Assembly: GCA_017562135.1 (NCBI GenBank)
Contig: QEYB01001430.1
Span: forward strand, 124,001 to 188,000
Direction of reading: 5' to 3'
From: Dipylidium caninum
Taxonomy: Eukaryota > Platyhelminthes > Cestoda > Cyclophyllidea > Dipylidiidae
Length of the DNA stretch: 64,000 nt
The translations under genes and the position numbers were made by a program. This document shows positions 33,901 through 47,460 of this stretch, in pieces; the first letter of the stretch is position 1; each line of letters begins with the position of its first letter. Under the pieces are notes generated by a model that was not told the DNA's origin, did not search any database, and saw nothing but the letters and a program-made list of their open reading frames with translations.

Positions 33901-36900
33901 CACCGCCAAGACACGTTCGAGGAGCCTCGTTTTCCACCTGAGAAGCTCTTGGGAATTCCGGTCGCCAGTCTCCGGCGCCGACACTCGTCCTCTCCGCAGT
34001 GGCGGTCGGTCCTCGGTTGTCAGATGCCACGACGGCGGGCACAACGCCCCCTCGGCATTCTGACTGACTGGGAACCTCACAGTCCCGAGTGCGGTGTTAT
34101 GTCGCACGGTCAGAGCGTCGCCGCGTCCACTCCTCGTGGCTTCAGCGGGAAAATGACCTCGCGTCCGCTCGTGCGTCGGACCGCGAGGCCCGTGGGGTCC
34201 GCGACCGGGTGGGCGGCGGGTGAAGACAGCTGAGGTGCGGTGAGGTGCGCCTGTGACAGAGGCGAGTTTCTTTTTCAATCGCCCCACTCTTCCCCCCAAG
34301 AGTCTCTTCGTTTCAGGAAGCACCGCCGGATGAGGTGAGGCGAGGTGCGTGTCAAACTCCTCTGCCACCCTCTAATTGCCGCTTTCCCCCACCCCCGCGT
34401 GGTCAGATAGTTGCGGTGCCCACGGCAACCCCTCATTACGCCCAAGTGAGTTGACAAAGTGCCCACCTGTACTTTGGCTGTCCCCAAATTAGCCCCCTGG
34501 CGGCCGACCCTCGTGTTGCCGTCGGGCCGCCCCATCCCCCACTGGGCGAGGAGCTACGAGGACGCTGGACCGCCGCGGCGCTTGTGATTCGCGAAGCGGA
34601 CGCGAGCTTTCGAGTTGTCCGACGCGGAATCGGACAACGCGATGGGGAATTGACTACTCGCCTGAGACGTAGTCTGAACTCAGCGGCCGAGGCCTCTCCC
34701 CTCCGCGGTCGTGAGACGCACACCCACGCCGGTCGGTTCTCTTTCCCCCGGTCGGGCGTTGCAACGGCTTCTTCAGCACCGCCACGGCATTGTTGCGCCC
34801 AGATGAGGGCCTTCACTGTCCCCTTCGCCGTTTCCGTGCTTCTCATGTGCCGGGCGCCGCAGTGCACGTGTTCTCGTGATCTGAGACCTTCAGAACAGCC
34901 TCTGTTCCCCTTGTCGCTGTCCGCCGTCGCGCTGGCTGGGAGGATGAACTCGGGACGGGGTCATCTCTGAGCCCGTGTGGAGCGGACTTTTGGCAGCGGC
35001 TCGTTTTTTCCATCGGAGCGACGTGTGGATGATTGAACTGCGGGATGGAAATCGCAGTTTTTGAACTTAAGGCCCCTCGGGGGTAGCCTCGCCAGGAGGC
35101 GATGAGGCCCGGCCGGCGCGGCACAAGAATCGCCAAAACGGATGAGCGGTTGGCAGTCGGTCCTCCCTCCGCCACCATTTGGTAAGCGCGACCGCTCAAC
35201 TTTGACCGGCGCCCCGAAGCGGTCGTCCGTAGTCCGCAACGCTGGCGCCGGGGTGCGCGAACTGGCCTCGAGGCGAGGCGAGGGAGTCGGCTTTTTCCGG
35301 GAGTTGCGTCTCGCGACGGCCGCTCAAATGTCAACTCGCTGGCTGCGTTGGACGTAGTCCTCTCTCCCCACTAGCCCCCAGCGCCTGCCACTAGGGGAGC
35401 AGGTCCGTCGCCTTCTCCAGACCGTCTTCTCTCACGTCCTCGGGCCGCCCACCCGCCCGCTCGCAAAGTCTGGACCTTCCTCCAACCCCCGAAACCCTCT
35501 CTTCTTGTCTCTGCGATTGCGCTATCTCGCTTGCCTCATCGTCGTCCACCGCAGTGTAGCGGCGGCGGAACTGGCGAAATCGGCCCCCCGAGGAGGGAAC
35601 TCGGCGAAGTCTCTTCGTCCCTGCGCAGCAGTCCTACGCGCTTCCTCCAGCACCGAGTGTCGCGCTGGCGTTGGAGGCGTCCGAAGACGCCGGTGTGAGA
35701 CGGTTTATTTTAGCAGCGTGGTGAGATGCGGAGAGTCGCAATTTCGAAGCACTGCGCCAAACCGGTGGTGCTTTAGCGCCAGAACGGAGTCGGTGACACT
35801 GTTTGCTCTCACCGTGAGATAAACACGCCTCCTGCCTCGATTCCACACGTGGACTGCCCCCGCCTGGAGCAGGCGGAGTCAGCCGCGCCCGCCTCGCCAG
35901 GGTGACGGGCATGCGGTCTGCGCTTCGCATTTCCAATTTAAATTTCACCTGATGGGAAAACAAGCCCGTCCCCTCCGCGTCCTCGTCCTCGTCGTCCGTT
36001 TTGGCCCTGGTGGACGGGCCGGAAGTGCCCACGCCCGATAATTTTGGGTAAACAACGGGGCGGAGGGCAGAGGCCGCCTCCTCCACACGGAGCGCGAATG
36101 CCCTGGCCCGGGCAGGACGCAGTTCGTGGTCGGAGAGGGCGCGTCCGGCGTGAAAGCAAACCCTCCAGACGCCTAAAAATAACCGCTCCCGTCGGAAGAG
36201 CGCACCGCATCGCACCGAGTCTCCCTGACCTTCAGATGCGCAATTCTCGCGAGCGTCTGAGCGTCGTAGCACTCAAGTGGGCAATAAAACGTGCCGGTAT
36301 TAAAGACAGCTTGTCTTTCGGGTGGAGGAAGTCTTGTCAACGGTAAAACAGCACCCGTGGGCCCCGGGAGAGGCGAGAAGCCCGTCGGGGAGCCGCGCCA
36401 GCTTCGCTGGGTGGAAGGGCGATGGGCCGGCCGCGTCGCCCGTCGACGGCTGGCGACGCGGGAAGTCACTCGCGGCGGACGACTCCAGAGAGCCTCGGCC
36501 CACGCACGGAGATGACTCGCCCTCGCATCAGCGCCATCTCCGCCCACGCCCTTCTCGGTCATCGCCTCGTAAAAGGCGCCTGAACTGCTTGGGCGCTCGC
36601 CATCAGGCTGCCATGGCAGGTGCTTGCCAAGCTCACGCGGTAGTTGAAGAGAGGCGCCTCTCGTGCCGTCCGCTCGCTCCGCCGAAAGACACTCGGCAAA
36701 TTCGTTGGAACCGAATTTCTTTGGAAGTATTCGCATCGCCGGACTAATCCTGCGCTGAAACGTCTCCAAGGACGAAGGAGAGCGAGACTGAGCGGATGCC
36801 CGGACAGAGGCGTTGTGGAAGGATCTTAGTCTTAGGGGACGGGGTGGGGAGACTCTGCTGATGATGCGGGAACACTGCTTCCCATTTCAGCTCCGCGATG

Positions 36901-39900
36901 CCTCTCCGAGTCCTCGGCCCGACGAACATCCTTCTTCGCCTGCGCCCTTCAGCTGGTCCTCTCTGAACACGCAGAGATCGCGGATATCGCGGTCCAAGGC
37001 GGCGGGAGGTGGTGGGAGGCGAACAGGCCGCCCTTGGAAGGACGTGGGTGACCCGGAAGAGAGAAAAGCGGCTCCCCTCCGACCCGAGCGTTGACCGCGC
37101 CGCTTTCGGCGGGCGTGGGGCACCCGCCTCCAGACCTCAACTTCGAGTCCCGCCCTCTTGCCTGGCGGTAGGAGGATGACCTAGAACGTATGATGATGAA
37201 AAACCTGACCGCCTGTCCGGACTCTACTCTGCTGTTGTCAGCGCTGGCGGACAAGCTTCTTCATCGTCCACCGGGTCGCATGAGACGCGAGGAGGCCACA
37301 CTGTTCGCCCAGGCGTGGACACGGACCATGTGCCTCGTGCGCTCCACAGAAAACGCGCTCAGCGTCTCAGGAGTGCGGCAACCGCGTCACTGTACAGACC
37401 AGGTGCCGAGTGCTTCGTCCACCGAGGTCGGAACCGCCTTCGGTCAGCGCGGTGACAGACCTGGCTGTCGCGGAAGCCGACGCGTCCCATTCTGCGTTGG
37501 CCGGTCGGTCGTTTGAACTCCTTCGTGAACGACGGAGAAGTTGGCCGTCATCGTGGAGCACACCGAGGCGAAGCGACAGTCGAGGAGCGCGGTTTGTGCG
37601 GGCACCGGATGCACCTCCGTGCGAGGCAGGTTGACGCCCGTTAAACGCCGACGCGGTCCCGGATGTCCCACCTCGCCACCGGAGCGCAACGAAGCGGCCG
37701 ACGGCGAAAAAGCTCCCTCGCGCACGTCCTTCCTCTCGCCTTTCACCACTTCACACTCCGCACGACCTCAACCTGTCTGCTCGACGCCCTCGCTCATCCC
37801 GGCCCTGGCAGCAGACGCCGAAGCCTTCTGGTGGCAGCACCGGCTTCGCCCGCACCCTCCCCCACGAGGCGCCTTCTCTCCTCGCTTGCTGGCCGCGTCC
37901 TTAAGTTCTCGGAAGACCCTGGCAACGCACAGGGCTTCGTGCAACCGCCTCGAAGGTGTCGGCGGGGTGGGCGGCCTATCGAGGGTGAATCGTTGGTCCG
38001 CCCCGCCTCCCATCGAGAATAGCTCTTTCTCGGGGGCGGGGATGCCGCCTCCGCAACTGACTTGTTCGTTGCCTTAATTTGGCTTTATTTAGAAAAGCGG
38101 GATTTAATTAATGCAGTCCAACTGTTCCGCTGAATTTAAAGTCCACGCCCACGTAATTCATTTTATCTGTGAACATTTGAGGCTGCCAACACCAGCCGCC
38201 GAGGTTGTTGCGACGCGAAGTAAATGAAGATCGGGCGACGGCGGACAAACAGCGTTGTCCGAGGCGGCTGCGGCGCGGGCGCGAGCGGTCAGGCAGCGTC
38301 GGGGCAACGTGGGACCGGGGCGAGGAGCAGAGGCGACGGGGTCGCCCCAGCGCGTTCGGTCCTCGACCAGGGCGCGGCCAAGCGACACGTCACCGCGCAC
38401 GCCCTCGAGGCCTGTCGTTCGCGACGTCTCCCCTGGACGGCCTGCTGCCTCTCCCTCTTCCTCCCGTGGTCGGGCGAATTTCCCCAACTCGGTCGCCCGT
38501 TCCTCGCTCATCCACTGTGCCGCGGACCGAGGAGGAGGAGGCGGTCGAGGAAGTCAAGTGGCTCGAAACGGTGTGCGTGCGTATGGAGTTGGGCGTGTTG
38601 GAATAAAACTGCGGGGAAGGTGCCCTTTCGGGTCAGCGCCACCGTCCTTTTCTCGACTACCGCTGCCCCTCGCCTCGTCAGCTCTCTCGACGTGGGCATT
38701 CGCACAGCTCGGTTCCGCCGAAGGTGAATTTTGGCCTGCGCCTGGGCCGGATTGCGTGGTGGGCTGTTGGCCGAAAGGAGACCGGTTGGGGCGGTTGGGA
38801 GCGCGCGTAGCGGGCGAACAACTGCAGCCCTGTTGGACGCTTTGCTACGTCACATGTCCGCCAACTTGGACGAGCCTCGTCGGCCCACGACCATGGAATT
38901 GCTCTTCGTGGCGACGCTACTTCCGCGGGCTGAGTCGAAGTGGCTGTCCAACTCGGCCTCGCGCACGCCGAACGGGCTGTCGCCACCGGCCGCCTGACGG
39001 ATGGGGCCCGCTAAGCACATCCGGCCACGCAGAAGCCTTCCCACGCGTCATCTGTCAACACGTCACATCCCTGACAGCTGACGGGTCTCGCGTGTGCATA
39101 CACGGTGCGAGAGGCGGACTGCGGACGCGATGCGAGGCGACACGAGCCCCGGGCTACCCGGGACACTGCACAGCAGCTCGGTCATGTCGGAGCTGCTCGC
39201 CGGCCCTGCTGCCACCGCACGGGGCGTCGCGAACCCCTCGACTCGTCCACTGAGGCGGCCTCAGGGCAAACGGCCACGCGGGCTGGGCGGCTTTCCCAGG
39301 CGGTTGGCGTCTACTCGGAAAAGAGGTTGCTCTCGCGGAGTCGGTCACACTCCGCCGAGTGAGAATCCTGGTGGAAGAAGATCTCCTCGTGTTTCCTCGG
39401 CCTTGTCTGCTGGGCGTTGCGCGCGGTGCGCCCGCCGAAGCCCGGCCTGTAGGATGCTTGTGGGCGCCTCGAAACCCTGCTGGACCTCACATCTCCAGCA
39501 CGCCTTGGTGGTCGCCCACCCATCCGCGCTGCAGCGTGCCAACCGCATCAATCGTCGGACAATGTCAACTTCCGGCCTGTCAGCGTTGCAGCGCTGCGGT
39601 CTCCGCCCGCCGCCCCCTCAGCGTACGCGGAAGTGGCTCCAGCCTTGGGGGTGTGATTGACGAGACCAAGGCAGCCTCCGGGCGTTGCAGGAGCCACTCC
39701 TCGCCAACTCGCCTGGCTTGGCTTTGCGGAGAACACTGCGACACCGCTCGCCTCCTCCTTCACAACCGCAGAGTTTCTGTTCAGCATGACCGAAGCCGAC
39801 GACTCGAGCGTCTGCTTACGCTGCGTCGCGGACGCCTCGCTGCGGACGCGGAGGCTGTTTGTCCGACTGTTTGACTACTGCGCGCCCTCGCCTTATGTTA

Positions 39901-42175
39901 GAAGGTGCTTATCGCCGATTTCTCCGGCAGTCCGCAGAAGCCACCGCGCCCCGCCCGCGGGCAGGAGCGCAGGAAGACGAATGAAGGCGGCGCCTTTTGA
40001 AGCCAGTCACCCAAATCGACTTCGCACAGCGAGCGTCCTGAATGGAGGCGGGGCGGGGCGGGGCGGGTGCCGACAAACACCCTTTCCAGCATGAAAGTTG
40101 AAGCGTTTTCTCCATGCCCCTGTGGCCGTGATGTGGTTCACCCGGTGGACGTTTGTCGCGTCCGCCCCTCAGCCAGTCCGGTTGCGCCTTTGCGCGGGCT
40201 CGAGCCTCGTCTCGGGTGGATGCTTTCGAATGCGTCTGCCCAACCGTGCTAGAACGTTTGCCGCCCCGAGGCGGACAACTGACTGGACCGGCCGACGGCA
40301 CTGGCCAGTTGTGTCAAACGTCGTCTTCTCCTCAGTGCCGCAGAGGATGCATGCGACCCTCCTGTGGCGCCTCGAAAGCCCCACCACGGGGGTCTGTGGC
40401 GTCCTCCCCTTGAAGGGCTTCGGTTTCACGCGCATTTGGCAGTGAAGGATGCTGAAATGACTTCAAAGCCACTTTACGGGGGAAGAGGAAACTTGCTGAA
40501 GTGGATGTTTGTCTCCCCTTAGCGTTAAATGGGTGGAATGAGGAAAGGAAATGCGTGTCGCTTAGCAGGAGAGTCGGACGGTTACGGTGCGACGCGGTGG
40601 GGCGGTTGAGGCGGTAACACCCCCCCCCCCCACCTGATCCACACAAGCTTCGCCACCGCCGAAAGCACTGCTGGTCTCGAGCAGTGAAGTTCCTCTGGAC
40701 TCGCGCACTCAACTGCCAGGCGACTAACTACGCCTGTCCCAAAACCTCGCGGCGACGCGACCTTAGAACCTCCCACTCCTCCTCCCCCGCCTGGCGGACC
40801 GAGAGGGCCACGGGCGGAGGCTGTCAGTCGGTCGTCTCCTCCGCCCGCCTTCCGGTGTCGCGGTGGGCGCGCGGCTTTCCGAGCCCCGGCGTTGCCGATT
40901 CCAACGACCGGACGACACTTCGCACATTCCCGCCCCACGTACAGCAGACGAGTCAAAAGTGGGTGTCTTTTGTGTGACTCCCTCGGGCAGGGGACTTCAA
41001 GCGCCAAGCGCGGCTCCCCCTCGCCGCCACCGGCAGCCGCCCCCTCCTCCCAACTGGCCCGGTTGGCAGACCAGCACGGGGATCGGGGCGCACGACCGCC
41101 CGGGCTCCGCCCCCTCCCCAACCCCGAACAATCCGCCCATTCTCCGTAGCCCCCCGCGCCTCACAGAGTGGGAAAGACGGGACAGGCGAGAGGCACACGA
41201 AGCCGATCAACGGCACTGGGGCAAACAAAAGCACGTCCGCCTGTCAAGGGCTGGGAGGAGGCGGTGGCGGTCACCCCCGCCCCTGGCGCTCCGCCCCCTC
41301 ATTCCGCGGGGGAGGGGGGGAATGAATTGGACGACTTTTAGCCGCGCCTCCTTTTTCCTGCCAAGTAAAGTCATCTTACGGAGCTTCGTTCAAGGGCGGT
41401 GGCGTTTTGTCTACTTCGAATTGTCGGTGAGGTGGTAATCCGGGAGGAAGGACACCAAAGAGTCGGGAACAACGCATCTCCACCATCAACACCGATCAGA
41501 CTCGGGATGGAAGATCTCTCGAAGTTGGATGGAGCTACGCGGGCCCGAGGAAGGTCGGACGACACTCCCCGAGGTGGCGTCTGTCTCGACCGCGTCGTGG
41601 TCGGCCAGGAGGGTGGTGGAACACAGTCGACGCCCACCAGCCGTCGACTGGTCGGGGGATCTCGTTCCCTTACCCGCTCCCAAGGGAAAGACGATGATCT
41701 CTCGGAGAATGGCACCCTCGCGGAAATCTTGAGAGGCAGACAAAGAAAAAAATTTTTCGTCTTGGCGAGAGTAGGGCACCGACACCGTGGCAGGCAGACA
41801 GTGGCAGAGAAGGTCTGCACTTCGGTGCTATGCACGGAGCGGCCATATGCGGGACGAGGAAGAGAATTGGTTCCCGCCTTGCTCCTTTTCCCCTTTGGCT
41901 CGGGGGCTGGAGTGAAGAGTGGCAGGCAGAGCCTCGGGGAACGATTAGACGGCAAAGCATCGACATTGCCCGCTGCCAGCTTCAGGGAGGCTGTCGGGAG
42001 TTCCGCTGGGAGGCGCAGCGGTGGAGGCCACTCCGTCGCCGATCGGAGCGGCAGAAGTTCCTCAAATAAGCCTCTCCACGCACTGCAAAGAGGGTCGACG
42101 AGGCGTTGAAATTTTTTATTGCATTCCCGTCCTTTGCCCCGTCATTTTGCTCGGTCCGATCATCCGCCCGCTCGC

Positions 42176-42195
42176 CTGGCTGGCTGGCTGGCTGC
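42176..42195. repeat. (CTGG)n microsatellite
   Basis: Five tandem TGGC units. Confidence 0.85.
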
Positions 42196-45100
42196 CCATT
42201 CGATGACATTTCGTGGGCCAGCAGGAAAAGAGGCGACCTGGCGCGGCCAAGCCCAGCGCCCCAGATGCCCAGGGAAGCGTTATTTTGGGAGCTGTTAATT
42301 TCCGACTGCGTGATAAAACGGCACCCGCGTTTTAATTGTGGCCCCATCCAGGCGCGCGCACGTCATTTTGCGCCACAGCACCGCTTTCCCCGCCGCCTCC
42401 CCTTCCTCCCTCCCGACCTCCGCCGGCCGCTTCTCCGCCGCGCTGGCAGCGGGCCGTGCCGCCCGACACCTCGCGTAACTCGGAGACTGGTAGGGTCGAC
42501 GGAAGGCGTTCCGGTCCTCGTTTCCCCGCCTTCGAGGGAAGCCCAAGTGCACAGAATGGCGCTGTTGGACGTTAAGGCGTTGGCGGATACTTCGGACAAA
42601 GGGGCTTCGGTGCTCTCCTCCCGCCCTCACCTCTCCGAGGCGGCGAGGTTGGCAGAAAGCCTCTCGCTGCTGCCCTGCAGCCCTCCGCGCGACCCGCGGC
42701 AGTCGCCTCCGCCCCAGCGGTCACCGAACGTCGCTGCTGCAACGAGCAGAGGACACGAGGAGGGCCACGGAAGACGCAATCACCTCATCTCCTCTCCACT
42801 GTAACGCGCGTTTTCGTTTGGTATCGCCCTGATGGCGTCACCGGTCTGTCGACTGGGCGTCTGAATGGAACGGACGTGGGGATTGTTTGTGGTTGGGCAG
42901 GCGGAAGCAGCCTCAACACCGCGGGCGCCCGTCTCCCACCGTGCGCCTCTCCGACTGTCCCCCGAGGACGTCATCCGGAGGCGGCAGGCCCCCCACCCGC
43001 CGCCTCTCCGTTGTGCCGGGGACGCCTCGGCGAGGAGGTCGCCGCGGAGGGTGTCAGGCCGCGAGGCGCGGCGGAAGACTCACTCGACCGCCCTGCTCCC
43101 GACGACATTTAAAAGCCTCGCAATGGTCTGCGGTGATTTCGTGTTAAGCCGCGCGAAAGATCGCCAACCGGCGTCCCCTTCGGGACCAGTTTCAACGCAA
43201 CTCCTTCCGCCTGTTTGCACACGGCCACGGTTAAGTGGAATTCCCTGCTCTCATCATCCCACGCGTAATCAAATTGAGAGTGCCCGAGTCGCCTCCAACT
43301 CCCAGGGGAGGGTCGGGAAGAGAAGATGATTGAAATGCCTTTTCCCCTCGCTTTTCGTCTTGTGAAGCGTTATGCATCCCCCCACGCCTTTCGGTCGCCT
43401 CGGGCGACGATGTGGAGCGGTGCCGGTGCCAGCGAATACGCCAAACGGCAGAGGTGCCGCCTTCGCCGCGGTCTCTTCCTCCCCCACCCGCGCGTCGAGG
43501 CAGCAGGAAGTTTCAGCGCGTCCCCAGCTGGGCCTCCTCGGCCTCGAGACTCGCACCGCCTCCTCTGCCGGTGGCGAGGGGGAAGTCACCCTGCGCCGAA
43601 ATTATTCCCCACGTCAGCGACGGACCCCCGGAGCCCAGCCGCATTCACGACCGGCCACGTGATTCCGAGTGCATTTTGTCCTCCCGCTTTGAGTTTACTG
43701 ACCGTTTCACAACAGCGGGTGAATGCGGCGGTTGCTCTCCCTGCCTCTGTCACGTCAGACTCCGATCGCCGAGCTCCGTCGGACACCTCGAGGGAGCTTA
43801 CCGACTCCTGTCGCTCCCGCCCCTCTCGACGGCCTCGTGGCGACCACTTTTTGGCCCGCGGGGGCGAAAAGCAGCCGAATGGGGGAGGGTCAAAGTGAGG
43901 CGAAGATTTAGGAACTTAGGGCTAACGAGGCCCGACCGACCGAGTTTGCACCCCAACCGAAAAGGAAATGGCCATCGGAGACAGTGTCTCTTGCCACTCC
44001 AAGTGGCCATTATTTTGAGAAGAGTCCGCCTTCGGCCAGAACACCCTGCTTCCCCCCTCTGAACGGTTGGAGCGGCGGGCATCCAGTGCCCTCGAAGGTG
44101 ACTGCTGCTGCAATTTCTCCTGCAGCGGCGCCTCTCCATTGGGGCAGCGTCTTCCAAGAGCCTGCGTAGCGCACAGCTGCCTCCAGGATGGTGGAGACAG
44201 CTGAAGTCGGCGAAGGCAACGCTGCGCTGGAGTAGCACCATCAAGTTCCACACCAATGGAGGCCTCCTATTTCTTCGCGGCGTTGAAGTCTCGCGTCTCG
44301 TCAGGGTGGAGATTTTCAACGGCTGCTGCCTTCCAGTCGGAGAGTGTCCAACAGCACCACATCTCATGGTCGGGGAGATCACCGAGTCCCATATCTTCTC
44401 CTCGCGACGTCGGAGTCTGCAGGCGCGCCTTCATCCCTCGCGACTCGCCCTTTGGAAGGTGGACGTGTCCTGAGCGTTCCTCCACGGTGTTCACCGTCCC
44501 CGCCTCGTCCATACTCCCCCTTTCTGGTCCGCGAGATGTTGTTGAGGTGGTGATTGGCCAGGCGAACAGAGGGACCGCTTCCTGCCCCCACCTGCCGTGC
44601 CGGGTGGGGCTGAGGGAGGCCGCCGAAGCACCCGCCTGCGCGGACTCCGGTGAGTTGAGTGAACGGGCCCCAGGCCGCCGCACCGCTGCCATGTGTCGAC
44701 CGACCCGAGCCACTTCGTTACACGGCAGCGGTGCAAGCCGTCTCGGCGCCGCCTCCGCCTGCCCTTCGCTCCGAACAGAATTACTGGATAATAAAGCAGC
44801 CGCCGTGCTCGGTGGAGCCTTCTCTTCCCCGCCGCGTCGGATTAAGCTTTGCCGACATTGGCCGGGGCGAATGCGCACCGAAACCCCAGACTTACTGCCT
44901 CCCACGGGAGAAGCGGCGTGTGGCCCCCAGGGGCGCATCTCGCTCTTCTTCTCGAAGCCTGCTTCGAGCCGCGAAGGCCCAGAACGCCGGTCTTCCCCAC
45001 TTATCAAGTAGAAGGTCTTCTCGCCGCTCAGGCCTTGATAGAACCGAAATTCGCTCAGTGGGAGTTGAGGACGAGGAGCCTGATTCACCCGCCCCGTCTG

Positions 45101-47416
45101 CAAATGCCCCGTGTGGACGTTGAGCTGGACGTTGGACGCAAAATGGACAGCCCCACAAGCGAGCGCTTTGTGCCTCCCCTCCACCTGCGCCAGCGGGCGA
45201 GCGTCTCTCCCGCCCCGAAGACGCCGGCAGGAGCAGGAGCGGAGGGGGACTTTTGCCCCGCCAAGCTCCCCCGACCGATGCGGAGACGACCATGCACCGG
45301 CGCCGGATTGGCACGCCTCTGATTCACGGCGGACAGAGTCGGTGAAGCTGGGAGCAAGCAGAGTGTAAGAAGAAGACACAGACAATTGTGATTGGTGGTC
45401 CGGACAAACGAATCAGGACGGCTCGTGGGACGCCTGAACAGTCGGGTCGCCTCGTGCAGTCTCCCCCAGGCATAGCGTGTTTATCCTCACCCGTGGAAGG
45501 CCGGAACGACACGCGGGCGCGAATTGGAAGGAGCGGAGCGCGCGAGGCAGAGAAGGTGACTGATTTTATGCCGTCCGGTACGTTAATTTGCCCACTACTT
45601 CCCCTGCCTGCTCTCATAAGTCGCCCAATCTGCCTCCGTTAATTTCCCCCCGCACCCGCCGCCCGCCCGCGGGCGTCTCGGCGGGTCGGCACCTCGTCGG
45701 CGCTCCGCTGGCTGCCGAGATCCGCCACCGGGAGGCGGCGTGCGTTCCCCCCCGCTTCGACGACTCCATTTGGACTGGGTTTTCGGCCTCGTAACACGAC
45801 TCCGCAACTCGTCCGCCGACTGAGCGGAGAAGGGGCGAGTGCGAGGGTGGATTTTGTCGGCAACGGCAGCAGGGAGGCGGCAGGGCCGAGCGATGAGGGC
45901 TTCTGGTCCGGCCCCTCCTGCACCCCGCCCCGAGCCTGAGGAAAAACCTTGTCTCGACGGCTCCCGCTTGTCCATTGGTCGGTCGTTCCGCCCCCCGCGA
46001 GGCCCCAGCGCCGTGACCACTCGCCCCTCGCGGTTGCAACGAGGCTGCGCCAGTCGACGTCAGCCGCACTGGTCGTAGGGAAAGTAGGTTCGCTCCTCCG
46101 AAGGCGTGCACTTTCTTCCGAGCGGCTTCGTCGAGTGGCTGTCGACTCTGCCGACGAGTCTTTGCGTGGACTGAGCAGGACGTCCAGGCGTGTCGCGGGA
46201 CAGGCCGAGTCCCAGGACTTGTCTCTTTGCGGAGTCCAATTCACGTTGGGCCGGAACCTCTCGGAAGGATGCGCAGCCTGGCCGCCCCCTGCGCTTGTCC
46301 GTCAGCCGAGCGCTCAGTCCGTCGGCGGTCGAGCACACTGGCGCTGCCCGACGCGGCGGCCATTTCAGACTTGGAGGACGTTTTCTCACGCGGACGTCAG
46401 CTCACAGTCCACCTCCCACCTCGTCGTCTAATTGAGGGGTTCAGTGCAGCTCTTTCGACAGTTGAGGCGTTGAGTTGAGGGGAAAACCAAGAAATCCAAT
46501 TCCGTCTCGCTGGAGCCAGCCTCGGTGCCTCAGGATGCATGCACGAACACTACCGCGCGAGTTGGTGTTTGGGCATCAGGGGTGAAGCAGTTCTCGGGCG
46601 GCACAGGTCGGGAGGCGGACCCGCCTTGCTCGCCTCTCTCGCCGAACGGCGGTGGACCAAGGGTATTTTGTCACGCGTGGCAGGTTTCGAGGTCTCACCG
46701 GCACACTCCGCCGTCCTCCTTCCTGTTCTCGGCGCCTGACCGCGGCCTCCGCACCCTCCGTTCGAGCCATCGGCGCGTGTTCTGACTGATCGCTGGCTGT
46801 TAAAACGCAAAACAGCAGTCATGCTGCCGTCCTCTGCTCGGCGCGGTCCGCCAGCGAAGTCACTCATGTTGACGTTTGATCACTTCACGTTTCTCTCCTC
46901 CGCCCGCCATGTCGCTGTCCAAGTTGTGGCCTCCTGCTGCGTCCCAGCGCCTCTTCCGCCTGTATTTCACTGTTGCTAGTCGTCGCTCTTCGCCCCCCGC
47001 TGCTCCGCCACCAACAGTCCCTCGCCCCGAACGCCGAGCTCTTCGGGGGCGCGTCTCAGGACACCTCTGATCGCCTAATGAAATGCAAAGTAATTACTGA
47101 CCAGTCTGGGCCGAAATGCCAGTCTCCCACACACGTCAACCGTTTTGTTATGCGAGGAGGGAGCGACAAAGCCTGTCGGAGGCGTTGGGTGTGGCGTTGG
47201 GGGCGGGGGACACGCGCCCCGTTCCTTCCCGCCCGCATTCCCGCCTGAGGGAGGCGGCGCCGCAGTGTGGCCGCGTGTCGGGCGGCCAGAATCGCCTCCG
47301 CGGGGCTACGTCACTCGCCCCGACCCCGCCGCAGCCCCTGCCACCTCCGCCCCGACATCGTCGCCCATCCCCGCCCCGTCTGCACCCACAAAATGTTGGT
47401 CCGAGAGAACGTTTGC

Positions 47417-47460
47417 CTCTCCTCCTCCTCCTCCTCGCCCCCGCCCCCGCCCCCGCCCCC
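47417..47460. repeat. Compound (CCT)n(CCCCCG)n repeat
   Basis: Six or more CCT triplets, then four CCCCCG units; C-only/G-only strand asymmetry. Confidence 0.9.

Noticed and set aside
38255..39253. 332-codon ORF on the plus strand
   Set aside because: Same explanation: compositional artefact without domains or splice partners.
44267..45385. 372-codon ORF on the minus strand
   Set aside because: Lies in very GC-rich DNA where stop codons are rare. The translation is Arg/Ala/Pro-rich and domain-free, and long ORFs overlap it on the other strand.
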